This document shows, in pieces, positions 1-9,462 of a stretch of DNA of 64,000 nucleotides (the stretch's first letter is position 1; every line of letters begins with the position of its first letter). The stretch spans positions 136,010-200,009 of the forward strand of contig DAOSUR010000003.1 in assembly GCA_035378985.1 (NCBI GenBank). The letters are read 5' to 3'. The stretch comes from Anaerohalosphaeraceae bacterium (GTDB lineage: Bacteria; Planctomycetota; Phycisphaerae; Sedimentisphaerales; Anaerohalosphaeraceae). The notes under the pieces were generated by a model. That model had not been told where the DNA came from. It did no database searches and saw only the letters and a list, made by a program, of their open reading frames with translations. The translations under genes were made by a program, and so were the position numbers.

Positions 1-41
1 TAATTCGCAGATATTCGACAGAGGCCCGCTCTGCCTGACGT

Positions 42-584
42 TCAGAGCAGTTGCGCCAGTCTTTTCAATTCAATTCGTGAATTGACGGTCAAAGATTTGT
101 CCCCGGACTCTTCAAGAAAACGAAGGTGAATTTGGCTGAGCTGCTCATTGAGCCGGTCAATTTGAAGGGTATTGTCCGGGCCGAAGGTAAGTCCTTTCTG
201 CTCCCAATTCTGAAAATTTTTCGGACAAAATGATACGGCGATTTCCGGTTTTTCCGCCGTTTCAGTTTCGAAGGCAATCGGCAGTCCGTGTGTTCGGCAA
301 ATCAGGGGGCGAAACGGATAAATCTGACACAGTCCGTCCTTTAGAAAACCGCAAGATGCCGATTCGTCAAAAACCAGATGGGAATAACCGGCGGCACGCA
401 GATCCTCCAAAACAGTATAAAACTCCACCGGCCAGACCGTCAGATTCTGGCAGCAGTCTGTACACCCCGCCCGGCAAACAATCTCCCGGCCGTGAATTTC
501 GAGCAGCCGCGCCGAAATCTGATCCGCTTGAGTCCGAAGCAAACGATACTCTTCAACAGCAGAAATGGCAACATCCCCCGCCAA
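42..584 (-). CDS. YkgJ-family cysteine-cluster protein
   Basis: Protein of 180 residues with a cysteine cluster near residues 38-46 (CRAGCTDCCQN) and later cysteines (SCGF, LCQIYPFRPLICRTHG). This is the pattern of the YkgJ/UPF0153 family, thought to bind zinc or iron; no reaction is established. The stop of alaS lies 3 bases upstream, so it is the last gene of the run gltX-pfkB-thpR-recA-alaS-ykgJ. The C-terminal third has no feature I recognise. Family assignment is good; function is unknown. Confidence 0.8.
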   Translation of the reverse strand: MAGDVAISAVEEYRLLRTQADQISARLLEIHGREIVCRAGCTDCCQNLTVWPVEFYTVLEDLRAAGYSHLVFDESASCGFLKDGLCQIYPFRPLICRTHGLPIAFETETAEKPEIAVSFCPKNFQNWEQKGLTFGPDNTLQIDRLNEQLSQIHLRFLEESGDKSLTVNSRIELKRLAQLL

Positions 585-587
585 AAC

Positions 588-3302
588 CTACAGATGTTTT
601 TCAATCAGTTCTCGGGCTTTCTCAAGGGCTTCCTTGATTTTTGACGGGTCTTTGCCGCCGGCCTGAGCCATCTGGGGTCTTCCGCCGCCCCCGCCGCCGA
701 CAATCGGAGCAATCTCTTTGACAATATCGCCCGCCCTGATTCCTTTCTGAATCAAATCATCGGTTACCCCTGCCAAGAGCAGCACTTTGCTGTCCTCTTC
801 CTTGACCGCCAGAACGATAGCCGCCGAGCCGGCTTTTTTCTTAATGCTGTCAATTGCCGTTCGCAATTGTTCCGCCGGTGCGGATGCAACCTCTCCCACC
901 ACAACGGCCGTCTGTCCGATGCGCCGGGCCTTTTCGAGCAAAGCCCCGGCCTCCGCAAGCGGGTCATTTCCGCCGCGAACCACCCCGCTTTTGAGCTGTT
1001 TTTGCAGATACTTGTTGTCCTCCAGCACCTTCTTCACTCGCGCCGAAATTTGTTCAGCCGGCGTTCTCAGTGTTTCCACCAGTTCATCCACGATTTGGCT
1101 ACGACGCCGCAGATGCTCCATCAGTGCACGGCCCGTCAGGCCCGTAATTCTTCGCACCCCTGCGGAAATGCTCTCCTCTTTGAGAACCGCAAAGCCGCCG
1201 ATGAGCCCTGTTCGCTCCACGTGGGTGCCTCCGCAAAATTCCTTGCTGAAGGCCTCGGAAAGTGTGTCGTTTGAGCGGGCGCCGATGGCGATGACCCGCA
1301 CCTGCTGTCCGTATTTTTCCCCAAAGAGAGCCATCGCCCCTAATTTTTTGGCTTCCTCAATCGGCAGAACCGCCGTATAAACCGGATGGTCCTCCTCGAT
1401 TTTCTGCTGAACAAGGTCTTCAATCTTTCGGATTTCTTCCTTTGTCAGTGCCTTCGGCCAGGTAAAATCAAACCGGAAATAGTCCGGGCAGACGAGGGAG
1501 CCCTGCTGATGCACGGAATCGCCGAGGACCTGCCGCAGCGCCCATTGCAGCAGGTGCGTAGCCGTATGATTCTTTCTGGACTGTCTGCGTCCGGTATCCA
1601 CGATTGCCTTGACGGTCTGGCCGACTCGCAGAGAACCGGAGGCAACCTTCCCGCGATGAAGGACGCAATCAGACGCTTTTTCCGTCGTCTTGACCGCAAA
1701 GACTCCATCCGGCGACTCGATTTGTCCGCAATCCCCCACCTGACCGCCGGACTCCGCATAAAAGCAGGTTCGGTCCAGAATCAACGCAATGTCTTCCTTC
1801 CCGGATGGGATTATCCCTTCGCGGTGAAACCCTTCTTCATCAATCCAGCCGGCAATTTGTGCCGTACACTGCTCGGTCTGGTATTTGAGCGAATCCTCCG
1901 TTGCAGGCAGCTGCACACCGCTGAGCAATGCCGTCAGCGCCCCGCCTTTCTGGGCCGCTCGCGCCATCGATCGCTGCTGTTCCATCAGCTGCTCAAAGCC
2001 CTGCGTATCGACTTTCAGCCCCTGTTCTCGAGCCATCAGCTCCGTCAAATCCAGCGGGAAACCGTAGGTGTCATACAGTCGGAAGGCATCCTCACCGGAA
2101 ATTGTCCGCTCTTTTGACTTGGAGGCCTTCTCCGCCGCTGCGGCAAAGAGCTCCAGACCGCGGTCCAGCGTCCGACCGAACGAGCTTTCCTCCGCCTCAA
2201 TCACCCGGCTGACAAACTCCCGCCGCTGTCTCAATTCCGGGAAATGCCCGCCCATCGACTCTGCCAGGACACCCACCAGCTTATACAAAAACGGCTCGTG
2301 CAGGTCGAGGGTCCGTCCAAACCGCGCCGCCCGCCGCAGAATCCGACGAATCACATAACCCCGGCCTTCGTTGCTCGGCGTCACACCGTCTGCAATCGCA
2401 AACGTCAAAGTCCGGATATGGTCGGCAATTACGCGGAACGCGTTGTCCGTTTTCTTGCCCAGCTGAGACGTATATCGGATTTTGCACAGGTCCTGCGTCG
2501 CCTGAATCAGCGGCAGGAACAAATCCGTATCATAATTGCTCCGCTTATTCTGCAGCACAGCCGTGATGCGCTCCAGACCGGCACCGGTATCCACATAATT
2601 TGCACTCAGACGCTCCAGTTTTCCATCCGGCCTGCGGTGAAACTGAATAAACACCAGATTCCACAGCTCGATAAAGCGGGAGCAGCCGCCGTTGACCCGG
2701 CATTGATGGCCCGGCACTCCCTGCATATCACACCGGTCCGGCCCCAAATCAATGTGAATTTCGCTGCACGGCCCGCAGGGTCCGCTGGAGCCCATCTCCC
2801 AGAAATTGTCCTTGCGTCCGCAGAATAAAATCCGCTCTTTTGGAAGAGGGGTTACCTTCGTCCACAGGACCGCCGCCTCCTCATCCGGCTCGGAACCGTC
2901 CTCCCGGTCGCCTGCAAAGACCGTCGCCCAGAGTCGAGCAGGGTCGATGCCGTATCCTTTCGTCAGCAGTTCCCAGGCCCACTCAATGGCTTCAGCCTTG
3001 AAATAATCATCGAACGACCAGTTGCCGAGCATCTCGAAGAACGTATGGTGATAGGTATCCAGCCCTACTTCCTCCAGGTCGTTGTGCTTGCCGCTGACCC
3101 GGATGCATTTCTGGCTGTTAACCGCCCGTCCGCAGTCCGGCTTGCGGAACCCCAGAAAGATATCCTTGAACTGGTTCATTCCGGCATTGGTAAACAGCAG
3201 CGTATCATCGCCGACCGGCACCACCGGCCAGCTCGGGATAAACCGATGCCCCCGCTGCTCAAAAAACTGAATAAACGTCCTGCGAATCTCGTTGCTGTGC
3301 AC
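588..3302 (-). CDS. alaS: Alanyl-tRNA synthetase
   Basis: Class II synthetase charging tRNA-Ala, about 904 residues. Visible in order: the N-terminal catalytic domain opening with NEIRRTFIQFFEQRGH; the editing-domain metal motifs (NHTATHLL and FCGGTHV); and a C-terminal region ending in the glycine-rich stretch GGGGGGRPQMAQAGG typical of C-Ala. The frame stays open upstream to an ATG at 3350, but that would overlap recA and add 16 unconserved residues. The GTG at 3302, 13 bases after the recA stop, puts the first residues where AlaS normally begins. Confidence 0.97.
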   Translation of the reverse strand: MHSNEIRRTFIQFFEQRGHRFIPSWPVVPVGDDTLLFTNAGMNQFKDIFLGFRKPDCGRAVNSQKCIRVSGKHNDLEEVGLDTYHHTFFEMLGNWSFDDYFKAEAIEWAWELLTKGYGIDPARLWATVFAGDREDGSEPDEEAAVLWTKVTPLPKERILFCGRKDNFWEMGSSGPCGPCSEIHIDLGPDRCDMQGVPGHQCRVNGGCSRFIELWNLVFIQFHRRPDGKLERLSANYVDTGAGLERITAVLQNKRSNYDTDLFLPLIQATQDLCKIRYTSQLGKKTDNAFRVIADHIRTLTFAIADGVTPSNEGRGYVIRRILRRAARFGRTLDLHEPFLYKLVGVLAESMGGHFPELRQRREFVSRVIEAEESSFGRTLDRGLELFAAAAEKASKSKERTISGEDAFRLYDTYGFPLDLTELMAREQGLKVDTQGFEQLMEQQRSMARAAQKGGALTALLSGVQLPATEDSLKYQTEQCTAQIAGWIDEEGFHREGIIPSGKEDIALILDRTCFYAESGGQVGDCGQIESPDGVFAVKTTEKASDCVLHRGKVASGSLRVGQTVKAIVDTGRRQSRKNHTATHLLQWALRQVLGDSVHQQGSLVCPDYFRFDFTWPKALTKEEIRKIEDLVQQKIEEDHPVYTAVLPIEEAKKLGAMALFGEKYGQQVRVIAIGARSNDTLSEAFSKEFCGGTHVERTGLIGGFAVLKEESISAGVRRITGLTGRALMEHLRRRSQIVDELVETLRTPAEQISARVKKVLEDNKYLQKQLKSGVVRGGNDPLAEAGALLEKARRIGQTAVVVGEVASAPAEQLRTAIDSIKKKAGSAAIVLAVKEEDSKVLLLAGVTDDLIQKGIRAGDIVKEIAPIVGGGGGGRPQMAQAGGKDPSKIKEALEKARELIEKHL

Positions 3303-3315
3303 GTTTCTTCCCGCT

Positions 3316-4383
3316 TTATTTTTCTTTCGGTTCAGCCAAACCCCGTACAACCAGGATTTTCTCTTTCAATTCCTCCGCAAACTCCGGATTCTGCTCCAGA
3401 TACAGCCGGGCGTTGTCGCGTCCCTGCCCCACCTTCTTGTCGCCGTACAGATACCAGGCCCCGCTCTTGGCCAGGACCCCGCATTCGGCCGCCAAATCCA
3501 GCAAATCCCCCATCGCACAAATGCCCCGGTCAAAGAGAATATCGAATTCCGCCGACTTGAAAGGAGCCGCCACCTTGTTTTTCACCACCCGAGCACGTAC
3601 CCGGTTTCCAATCGCCTCGCCTTTGGCATCCTTGAGCGTCTCCACCCGGCGAATATCCACGCGCACCGATGCGTAAAATTTCAGAGCATTGCCGCCGGGC
3701 GTCGTTTCCGGGTTGCCGAACATCACCCCAATCTTCATCCGAATCTGGTTGATGAAAATCAGGCAGGTCTTGCTCTTGCTGATAGCACCGGTCAATTTCC
3801 GCAGGGCCTGGCTCATCAGCCGCGCCTGAAGTCCGACATGGCTTTGCCCCATATCCCCCTGCAGTTCCGCCGCCGGCACCAGGGCCGCCACGGAATCAAT
3901 CACGATAATATCGACCGCATTCGACTTAATCAGCATCTCGGCGATATCCAGCGCCTGCTCGCCGGTATCCGGCTGGCTGATCAGAAGCGAGGAAATATCC
4001 ACGCCCAGCTTTTTGGCCCACGTCAGGTCGAGGGCATGCTCTGCATCAATAAAAGCCGCCACTCCCCCTGCCTTTTGGGCGTTGGCAATTGCATGAAGGG
4101 CCAGCGTGGTTTTTCCGGAGGATTCCGGTCCGAAAAACTCAATTACCCGGCCTCTCGGAATACCCCCTCCGCCCAGCGCCAAATCCAGCGAAAGAGCCCC
4201 GGTAGAAATGCCTTCAATCCGGCGAGGGCTCCCGTCCTCCATCTTCATAATGGAGCCGGTCCCATACTGCTTTTCAATCTGGGCGATTGCCCGATCCAGT
4301 GCATCCGACTTTACAGATGTTTTTTCGGGCGCTGCGGCGGTTTCTTTTTTTCCTGTCGTTTTTTTCTTTACCTCTTTGGCCAT
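3316..4383 (-). CDS. recA: Recombinase RecA
   Basis: RecA protein of 355 residues, the usual length, for homologous recombination and DNA-damage signalling. Walker A is [11 protein letters not shown], and [12 protein letters not shown] matches Walker B. The monomer-interface and loop L1/L2 regions ([42 protein letters not shown]) are intact. The N-terminus has a lysine-rich leader before the conserved [12 protein letters not shown]. It lies 24 bases downstream of thpR and directly before alaS, a common recA-alaS order. I see no LexA-type palindrome just upstream, so expression may come from the operon promoter. Confidence 0.98.
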   Translation of the reverse strand: MAKEVKKKTTGKKETAAAPEKTSVKSDALDRAIAQIEKQYGTGSIMKMEDGSPRRIEGISTGALSLDLALGGGGIPRGRVIEFFGPESSGKTTLALHAIANAQKAGGVAAFIDAEHALDLTWAKKLGVDISSLLISQPDTGEQALDIAEMLIKSNAVDIIVIDSVAALVPAAELQGDMGQSHVGLQARLMSQALRKLTGAISKSKTCLIFINQIRMKIGVMFGNPETTPGGNALKFYASVRVDIRRVETLKDAKGEAIGNRVRARVVKNKVAAPFKSAEFDILFDRGICAMGDLLDLAAECGVLAKSGAWYLYGDKKVGQGRDNARLYLEQNPEFAEELKEKILVVRGLAEPKEK

Positions 4384-4407
4384 AGCATAATCCTCTTCTG
4401 CGTGTTT

Positions 4408-4965
4408 TTATCCGTTTAAGTCATATTTTCCGGCAGGTGTGTAAATCGGCCCTCCCGCCGACAGCTGACTTTCATAAACCACCACCTGGTCAACCCAGAC
4501 ATCCCCAAACGTGCGAGGCGGCTGCATCTGAACAGCCCGCTCGACGGCCCCTCCTGCCTTTGGGTCTTTGATGCGGGCCAAGGTTAAATGGGCACTGAAG
4601 CCCTTTTCCTCCCGCGGCCAGCCGGCCTTTTCAAAGGTCTTTTCGATATCTTCTGCAAGAGCCGCCAGTTTTTCCGACTCCAGCACGCCGACCCAGAGCA
4701 CACGAGGCGGTTTTCCGAACGTTCCGATTCCCTGAACGCGCATCTCAAACGGGGAATGCCTCCGGGCGGTTTCCTCCGTCAGCCGGCAGACTTGCGGCAC
4801 ATCTCTATCGGGCACCTCTCCCAAAAACTTCAGCGTCAGGTGAATCAGGTCCGGATTGACCCATTTCACACCCGGACCGGAAAATGCCTGACGCATCTGC
4901 TTCTGCACAGAAGCCAGCTGCCTGCGAACCTGCTCATCGACATCTACCGCAATAAAAAGGCGCAT
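4408..4965 (-). CDS. thpR: RNA 2',3'-cyclic phosphodiesterase (LigT/ThpR family)
   Basis: About 185 residues, a 2H phosphoesterase that opens 2',3'-cyclic phosphates on RNA ends. The two HxTx catalytic motifs are present: HLTLKFLG and HLTLARIK. A TTG at 4989 lies 1 base after the pfkB stop, but the ATG at 4965 begins exactly at the conserved MRLFIAVDVD and has an AGGA about 6 bases upstream, so I prefer it. It lies between pfkB and recA on the same strand and is probably co-transcribed. Confidence 0.9.
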   Translation of the reverse strand: MRLFIAVDVDEQVRRQLASVQKQMRQAFSGPGVKWVNPDLIHLTLKFLGEVPDRDVPQVCRLTEETARRHSPFEMRVQGIGTFGKPPRVLWVGVLESEKLAALAEDIEKTFEKAGWPREEKGFSAHLTLARIKDPKAGGAVERAVQMQPPRTFGDVWVDQVVVYESQLSAGGPIYTPAGKYDLNG

Positions 4966-4990
4966 AAAAATCCTGTCGGGGTCGGACAAT

Positions 4991-5896
4991 CTAAAACTGC
5001 GTTACCTTCCGCATAAAATCAAACCGCTCGTCTATCATTTCCCGGGTCGCCGAACGAATCCCATAAATGGAAAAATCCCCGATGGTAAATGATGCCACCA
5101 CGGTCCCATACACAATCGCATTGCGAAGCGAGATGACGTCCACGCGGTCCGACTGGGCCAGATAGCCCATCATCCCGCCGGCAAACGAATCTCCCGCACC
5201 GGTGGGGTCAATGACCACCGGTGTCGGATAAGCCGGCAGGATAAAGCAGTCCCCCTCCCGTGTGTACATCATCGAGCCGTGTTCACCCTTCTTAATCACC
5301 ACAAAACGGGGCCCCATCTCGAGGATTCGCTTGGCCGCTGTAATCAGATTCTGCTGCCCCGTCAGAAGACGCGCTTCCCCATCGTTGAGAATCAGCATAT
5401 CAATCCGATCCAGCAGCTCCTTCAAATCATCATTGGCCGTGACAATCCAGTGATTCATTGTGTCCGCGGCCACAAAAGCCGGACTGCCCAGCTGGCTGAG
5501 CAGCTCCATCTGAAGGGCCGGCGCCGTATTTGCCAAAAAGACATATTCACAGTCCAGATAACTTTCCGGAATCCGCGGCGGTGCTTCGGCTAATACATTC
5601 AGCTCTACCGACTCCGTACGGGCCTCATTCATATCCCCCTGATAGGAACCGCACCAGCGGAATGTCTTGCTGCCCTTGCGGATTTCCAGCCCCGTCAAAT
5701 CCACCCGGCGTCCCTGGAAAATTTCCTGCAAATCAAATGGAAAATCCTCCCCGACTACGCCAAGGAACTTGACATCTGTAAAAATGCCGGCCCCCATTGC
5801 AAAATGGACCGCCGAGCCGCCGATACAGTCTTCGTTGTATCCGAACGGCGTCCGTACCGTATCAATTCCGACCGAACCGGTCACCAGCAGCGACAT
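4991..5896 (-). CDS. PfkB-family carbohydrate kinase
   Basis: Ribokinase-fold kinase of 301 residues. The PfkB signature 2, DPTGAGDSFAGG, holds the catalytic Asp and anion hole; the N-terminal GGSAVHFAMGAG is the first glycine-rich signature. The substrate cannot be told from sequence: sugars, nucleosides and sugar phosphates are all possible. The gene follows gltX by 14 bases and precedes thpR. A good ribosome-binding site (AAGGGGATG) precedes the ATG at 5896. Confidence 0.9.
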   Translation of the reverse strand: MSLLVTGSVGIDTVRTPFGYNEDCIGGSAVHFAMGAGIFTDVKFLGVVGEDFPFDLQEIFQGRRVDLTGLEIRKGSKTFRWCGSYQGDMNEARTESVELNVLAEAPPRIPESYLDCEYVFLANTAPALQMELLSQLGSPAFVAADTMNHWIVTANDDLKELLDRIDMLILNDGEARLLTGQQNLITAAKRILEMGPRFVVIKKGEHGSMMYTREGDCFILPAYPTPVVIDPTGAGDSFAGGMMGYLAQSDRVDVISLRNAIVYGTVVASFTIGDFSIYGIRSATREMIDERFDFMRKVTQF

Positions 5897-5910
5897 CGCA
5901 TCCCCTTTCT

Positions 5911-7536
5911 TTACGCATGGCCGAAAAGTTGAATCGCTCGTTCAATCCGCTTCACCGTCCGCTCCAGCCCCAGAAGATTGACCGCATCGAAAATCGGCGG
6001 GCTAATCATCGTTCCCGTAATCGCCACCCGAAGCGGCTGAGCCACCTTGCCCAGACCGGCCTGTTTTTCTTCCGCCAGATTCCGCAGCATTACTTCCAGC
6101 GATTCCGCCGTAAACTCTTTGAGCTCCCGGAGCCGCTGGGCAATCGTCTTCAGGATATCGATCGCCCCTTCTTTCTGCAACACCTTTTTCACCGCTTCCG
6201 GGTCATAGGCAACGGCCTCATCCGCCGTAAAAGCAAAACGGCACTTTTCCTCAATCTGAGCCAGCGTCCGAGCGCCTTCATTAATCCGAATCAAATGCTC
6301 CAGCATTGCATCATCCGCCGCCGCAACGGGTGAGCCGGTCGTCTCCAAAAAGACGCGAAAATGACGCACCAGCGTCTTGAGCGGTACCCGTTTGATATGC
6401 TCTGTATTGAAGGCCAGCAGTTTCTTGCGGTCAAACAGACTGTTGGACTTGTTCAGGCGGCTCAGGTCAAAGGCCTCAATCAGTTCCTGCCGGTCCATAA
6501 TCTCCTGTCTGCCGGCCGGACTCCAGCCGAGCAGGGCCAGGAAATTCACCATCGTCTCCGGCAGATAGCCGCTCTTGAGGAAATCCACCACGTTAATTTC
6601 CGGCAGGTGCACGCCCAGAAATGCCGCCATCGTATCAATCGCCGGCATATCCGGCATTTTCTCCCCTGCCAAAAACAAATTCAGCTCCTGTCGGCTTAGG
6701 CCGGCGGCCTTGGCCAAAGCATCCAAATCAACCTCTTTTTTTTCCTGAATTGCTTTCCGAAGGGCTTCGGGCCTTTCCCGCTTGGACAGTTTGCCCCCGC
6801 TTTCGCTGACGGTAACAGACATGTGCAGGTATGTCGGTGTTCGAAAGCCAAGGGCTCGCTGGAGCAAAAGATGATTCGGGGTATTCATCAGGTGCTCCTG
6901 CCCCCGGATGACATGCGTAACCCCCATGAGCTCATCATCCACCACCACCGCCAGATGATAGGTCGGGAAACCGTCTGATTTTAAGATGACAAAATCCCCG
7001 ATTTCCGCCGGATTGAACACCACATCCCCTCGGAGCAAATCCCGAACCACGATCGGCTCCGTCTCCGTCACAGCCAGACGCACCGTAACGGGCCGCCCCT
7101 GGGCCTGTGCTTTTCGGGCCTCTTCCGGTTCCGGAAAACGCGCCGGCCGCGGGTACAAAAAGACCTGCTTTTTGGCCTCGGCCTCTCGACGAAGCCGTTC
7201 AATCTCTTCCGGCGTATCAAAACAGTAATAGGCCTTCTTTTCTTCTATCAGCTTTCGGACGTAATGCTGATAAATCTCCAGCCGCTGCGACTGGAAATAG
7301 GGCCCGTTGGGCCCCCCGACTTCCGGCCCCTCATCCCAGTCAATCCCCAGCCAGCGTAAATCCGCCAAAACCTGCTGGGTCGCGGTGGGCGTATTGCGCT
7401 TCAGGTCGGTATCCTCGATGCGCAGCAGAAACTTGCCGCCGCTTTTTCGGGCCAAAAGCCAGTTAAACAGCGCCGTGCGGGCTCCGCCGATATGCAGATA
7501 CCCCGTCGGCGAGGGAGCAAACCGTGTTACAATCAT
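5911..7536 (-). CDS. gltX: Glutamyl-tRNA synthetase with an HTH-like insertion
   Basis: Class I synthetase charging tRNA-Glu, 541 residues against about 470-490 usually. The HIGH motif region reads SPTGYLHIGGARTALFN and the KMSKS motif reads GGKLSKRE (about residues 247-254). Normally the chain then runs almost directly to GYLPEALLNYLALLGW. Here about 65 extra residues (256-320) intervene before GYLPETMVNFLALLGW, and part of them (LAKAAGLSRQELNLFLAGE) resembles an XRE-type helix-turn-helix. It is the first gene of its run, with a clear promoter upstream, and is divergent from glnS. Confidence 0.96.
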   Translation of the reverse strand: MIVTRFAPSPTGYLHIGGARTALFNWLLARKSGGKFLLRIEDTDLKRNTPTATQQVLADLRWLGIDWDEGPEVGGPNGPYFQSQRLEIYQHYVRKLIEEKKAYYCFDTPEEIERLRREAEAKKQVFLYPRPARFPEPEEARKAQAQGRPVTVRLAVTETEPIVVRDLLRGDVVFNPAEIGDFVILKSDGFPTYHLAVVVDDELMGVTHVIRGQEHLMNTPNHLLLQRALGFRTPTYLHMSVTVSESGGKLSKRERPEALRKAIQEKKEVDLDALAKAAGLSRQELNLFLAGEKMPDMPAIDTMAAFLGVHLPEINVVDFLKSGYLPETMVNFLALLGWSPAGRQEIMDRQELIEAFDLSRLNKSNSLFDRKKLLAFNTEHIKRVPLKTLVRHFRVFLETTGSPVAAADDAMLEHLIRINEGARTLAQIEEKCRFAFTADEAVAYDPEAVKKVLQKEGAIDILKTIAQRLRELKEFTAESLEVMLRNLAEEKQAGLGKVAQPLRVAITGTMISPPIFDAVNLLGLERTVKRIERAIQLFGHA

Positions 7537-7568
7537 AAAAACCTCTCATAAGTTCCGGAAAACCCGAC

Positions 7569-7597
7569 AAGATAGGTTAATCCCTCTGCAAAGTCAA
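7569..7597 (-). promoter_or_regulatory. Sigma-70 type promoter for the gltX operon
   Basis: On the minus strand TTGACT (7592-7597) and TATCTT (7569-7574) are separated by 17 bases. Transcription would start near 7562, leaving a leader of about 25 bases with GAGAGG before the gltX ATG. Confidence 0.65.
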
Positions 7598-7748
7598 GAA
7601 GTCTCTGTCCGGCTATGAAAGCACTTGTTGCAGAACCCAATTTCTGAAACTTTTTATTGAAAATGCCGAAAGATAGTTTAGTTTATACTTCTATTAGACA
7701 AAGTGATAAAACAGAAAATTATAACAGGATACAATAAGTCGCAAAACT

Positions 7749-9461
7749 ATGAGCCCAATTGAATCCAACAATAACAATAATCAGCCGCAGCGGATGGACT
7801 TCATTCGGCAAATCATTGCGGAGGACTGTGAAAAAGGAACCTGGGGCGGTCGGGTCCATACCCGTTTTCCCCCGGAACCGAACGGCTATCTTCATATCGG
7901 ACATGCCAAAAGCATTTGCCTCAACTTCGGCATCGCTCAGGAATTCGGCGGCAAGTGCAACCTGCGTTTTGACGACACCAATCCCTCCAAAGAAGACCAG
8001 GAATATGTGGATGCCATCATTGAAGATGTCCGCTGGCTGGGCTGGGATTGGGAAGACCGGCTCTATTTTGCCTCCGACTATTTCCAGCAGATGTACGATT
8101 GGGCAGTCGAGTTAATCAAAAAAGGCAAGGCCTATGTGTGCGACCTGTCTGCGGAGGAAACCCGTCAATATCGCGGCACTCTCACCGAGCCGGGCAGAAA
8201 CAGCCCTTATCGGGACCGTTCCGTCGAAGAAAATCTGGACCTTTTCGAACGGATGAAAAATGGTGAGTTCCCAGACGGCTCCCGGACTCTCAAAGCCAAA
8301 ATCGACATGGCTCATCCCAATCTGAATATGCGGGACCCCGTGATGTACCGCATTCTTCATGCTACGCATCATCGAACCGGCGACAAATGGTGCATCTACC
8401 CGATGTATGACTGGGCCCACGGCCTGGAGGACTCTATCGAAGGCATCACCCACTCGATCTGTACGCTCGAATTTGAAAATCACCGCCCGCTGTACGACTG
8501 GTTCCTCGACCAGCTGGGGATTTATCATCCCCGCCAGATTGAGTTTGCCCGCCTGAACCTCACCTATACCGTGATGAGCAAGCGCAAACTCCTGCGGCTG
8601 GTCAAAGAAAACTTTGTCCGCGGCTGGGATGACCCGCGGATGCCGACCCTGCGCGGTCTGCGTCGGCGCGGCTATTCACCCGAAGCCATCCGCAATTTCT
8701 GCAAGGTCATCGGGGTCAACAAGTTCAACAGCACCGTTGATTATGCCCTTCTGGAACATTGTCTTCGCGAAGACCTCAATAAAACATCGCCGCGTGTGAT
8801 GGCTGTCCTGAATCCCCTCAAAGTTGTTCTGACCAACTATCCGGAAGGACAGACCGAACTGCTCGAGGCGATTAACAATCCGGAAGACTTGTCGGCCGGC
8901 ACGCGTCAGGTGCCCTTCTCCAAAGTGCTGTACATCGAGCGGGATGACTTTATGGAAAACCCGCCGAAGAAGTTTTACCGACTGGCCCCCGGCCGCGAGG
9001 TACGTCTCCGCTACGGCTACTTAATCAAATGTCAGGAGGTCATCAAAGACAGCGCCGGAAATATTGTCGAGCTCCGCTGCACCTATGACCCGGCCACCCG
9101 AGGAGGTGAAGCGCCAGACGGCCGGAAGGTCAAGGCCACGATCCACTGGGTCAGCGCCGCACACGCTTTCGATGCAGAAGTGCGGCTCTATGAGCATCTC
9201 TTTACAAAAGAAGACCCGGAAGATGTCCCCGAAGGACAGGATTTCACGGTCAATATCAATCCGGATTCTCTGAAAATCCTGACCGGCTGCAAGGTCGAGC
9301 CGTCCTTGAAAACAACCCAGCCGTTTGACCGCTGGCAGTTCGAACGGCTCGGCTATTTCTGCACAGACCCCGACACCCGAGACGGACATCTGGTCTTCAA
9401 CCGAACCGTCACGCTGAAGGATACCTGGAGCAAAATCCAGCAAAAAGGCGACGCGGAATGA
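7749..9461 (+). CDS. glnS: Glutaminyl-tRNA synthetase
   Basis: Class I synthetase charging tRNA-Gln directly, 570 residues. The HIGH motif is [16 protein letters not shown] and the KMSKS equivalent is [24 protein letters not shown] and the C-terminal anticodon-binding beta-barrels are recognisable. Having GlnS means this organism need not rely on the GatCAB amidation route for Gln-tRNA. A short Asn-rich N-terminus (SNNNNNQPQ) precedes the conserved start of the domain. The stop is followed 1 base later by the photolyase ATG, so the two are co-transcribed. Promoter elements upstream are weak (TAGACA about 7695, TATAAC about 7720). Confidence 0.97.
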   Translation: MSPIESNNNNNQPQRMDFIRQIIAEDCEKGTWGGRVHTRFPPEPNGYLHIGHAKSICLNFGIAQEFGGKCNLRFDDTNPSKEDQEYVDAIIEDVRWLGWDWEDRLYFASDYFQQMYDWAVELIKKGKAYVCDLSAEETRQYRGTLTEPGRNSPYRDRSVEENLDLFERMKNGEFPDGSRTLKAKIDMAHPNLNMRDPVMYRILHATHHRTGDKWCIYPMYDWAHGLEDSIEGITHSICTLEFENHRPLYDWFLDQLGIYHPRQIEFARLNLTYTVMSKRKLLRLVKENFVRGWDDPRMPTLRGLRRRGYSPEAIRNFCKVIGVNKFNSTVDYALLEHCLREDLNKTSPRVMAVLNPLKVVLTNYPEGQTELLEAINNPEDLSAGTRQVPFSKVLYIERDDFMENPPKKFYRLAPGREVRLRYGYLIKCQEVIKDSAGNIVELRCTYDPATRGGEAPDGRKVKATIHWVSAAHAFDAEVRLYEHLFTKEDPEDVPEGQDFTVNINPDSLKILTGCKVEPSLKTTQPFDRWQFERLGYFCTDPDTRDGHLVFNRTVTLKDTWSKIQQKGDAE

Positions 9462-9462
9462 C

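Noticed and set aside
1386..2117. Long open frame opposite alaS
   Set aside because: It is the antisense shadow of conserved alaS codons; no ribosome-binding site or recognisable domain.
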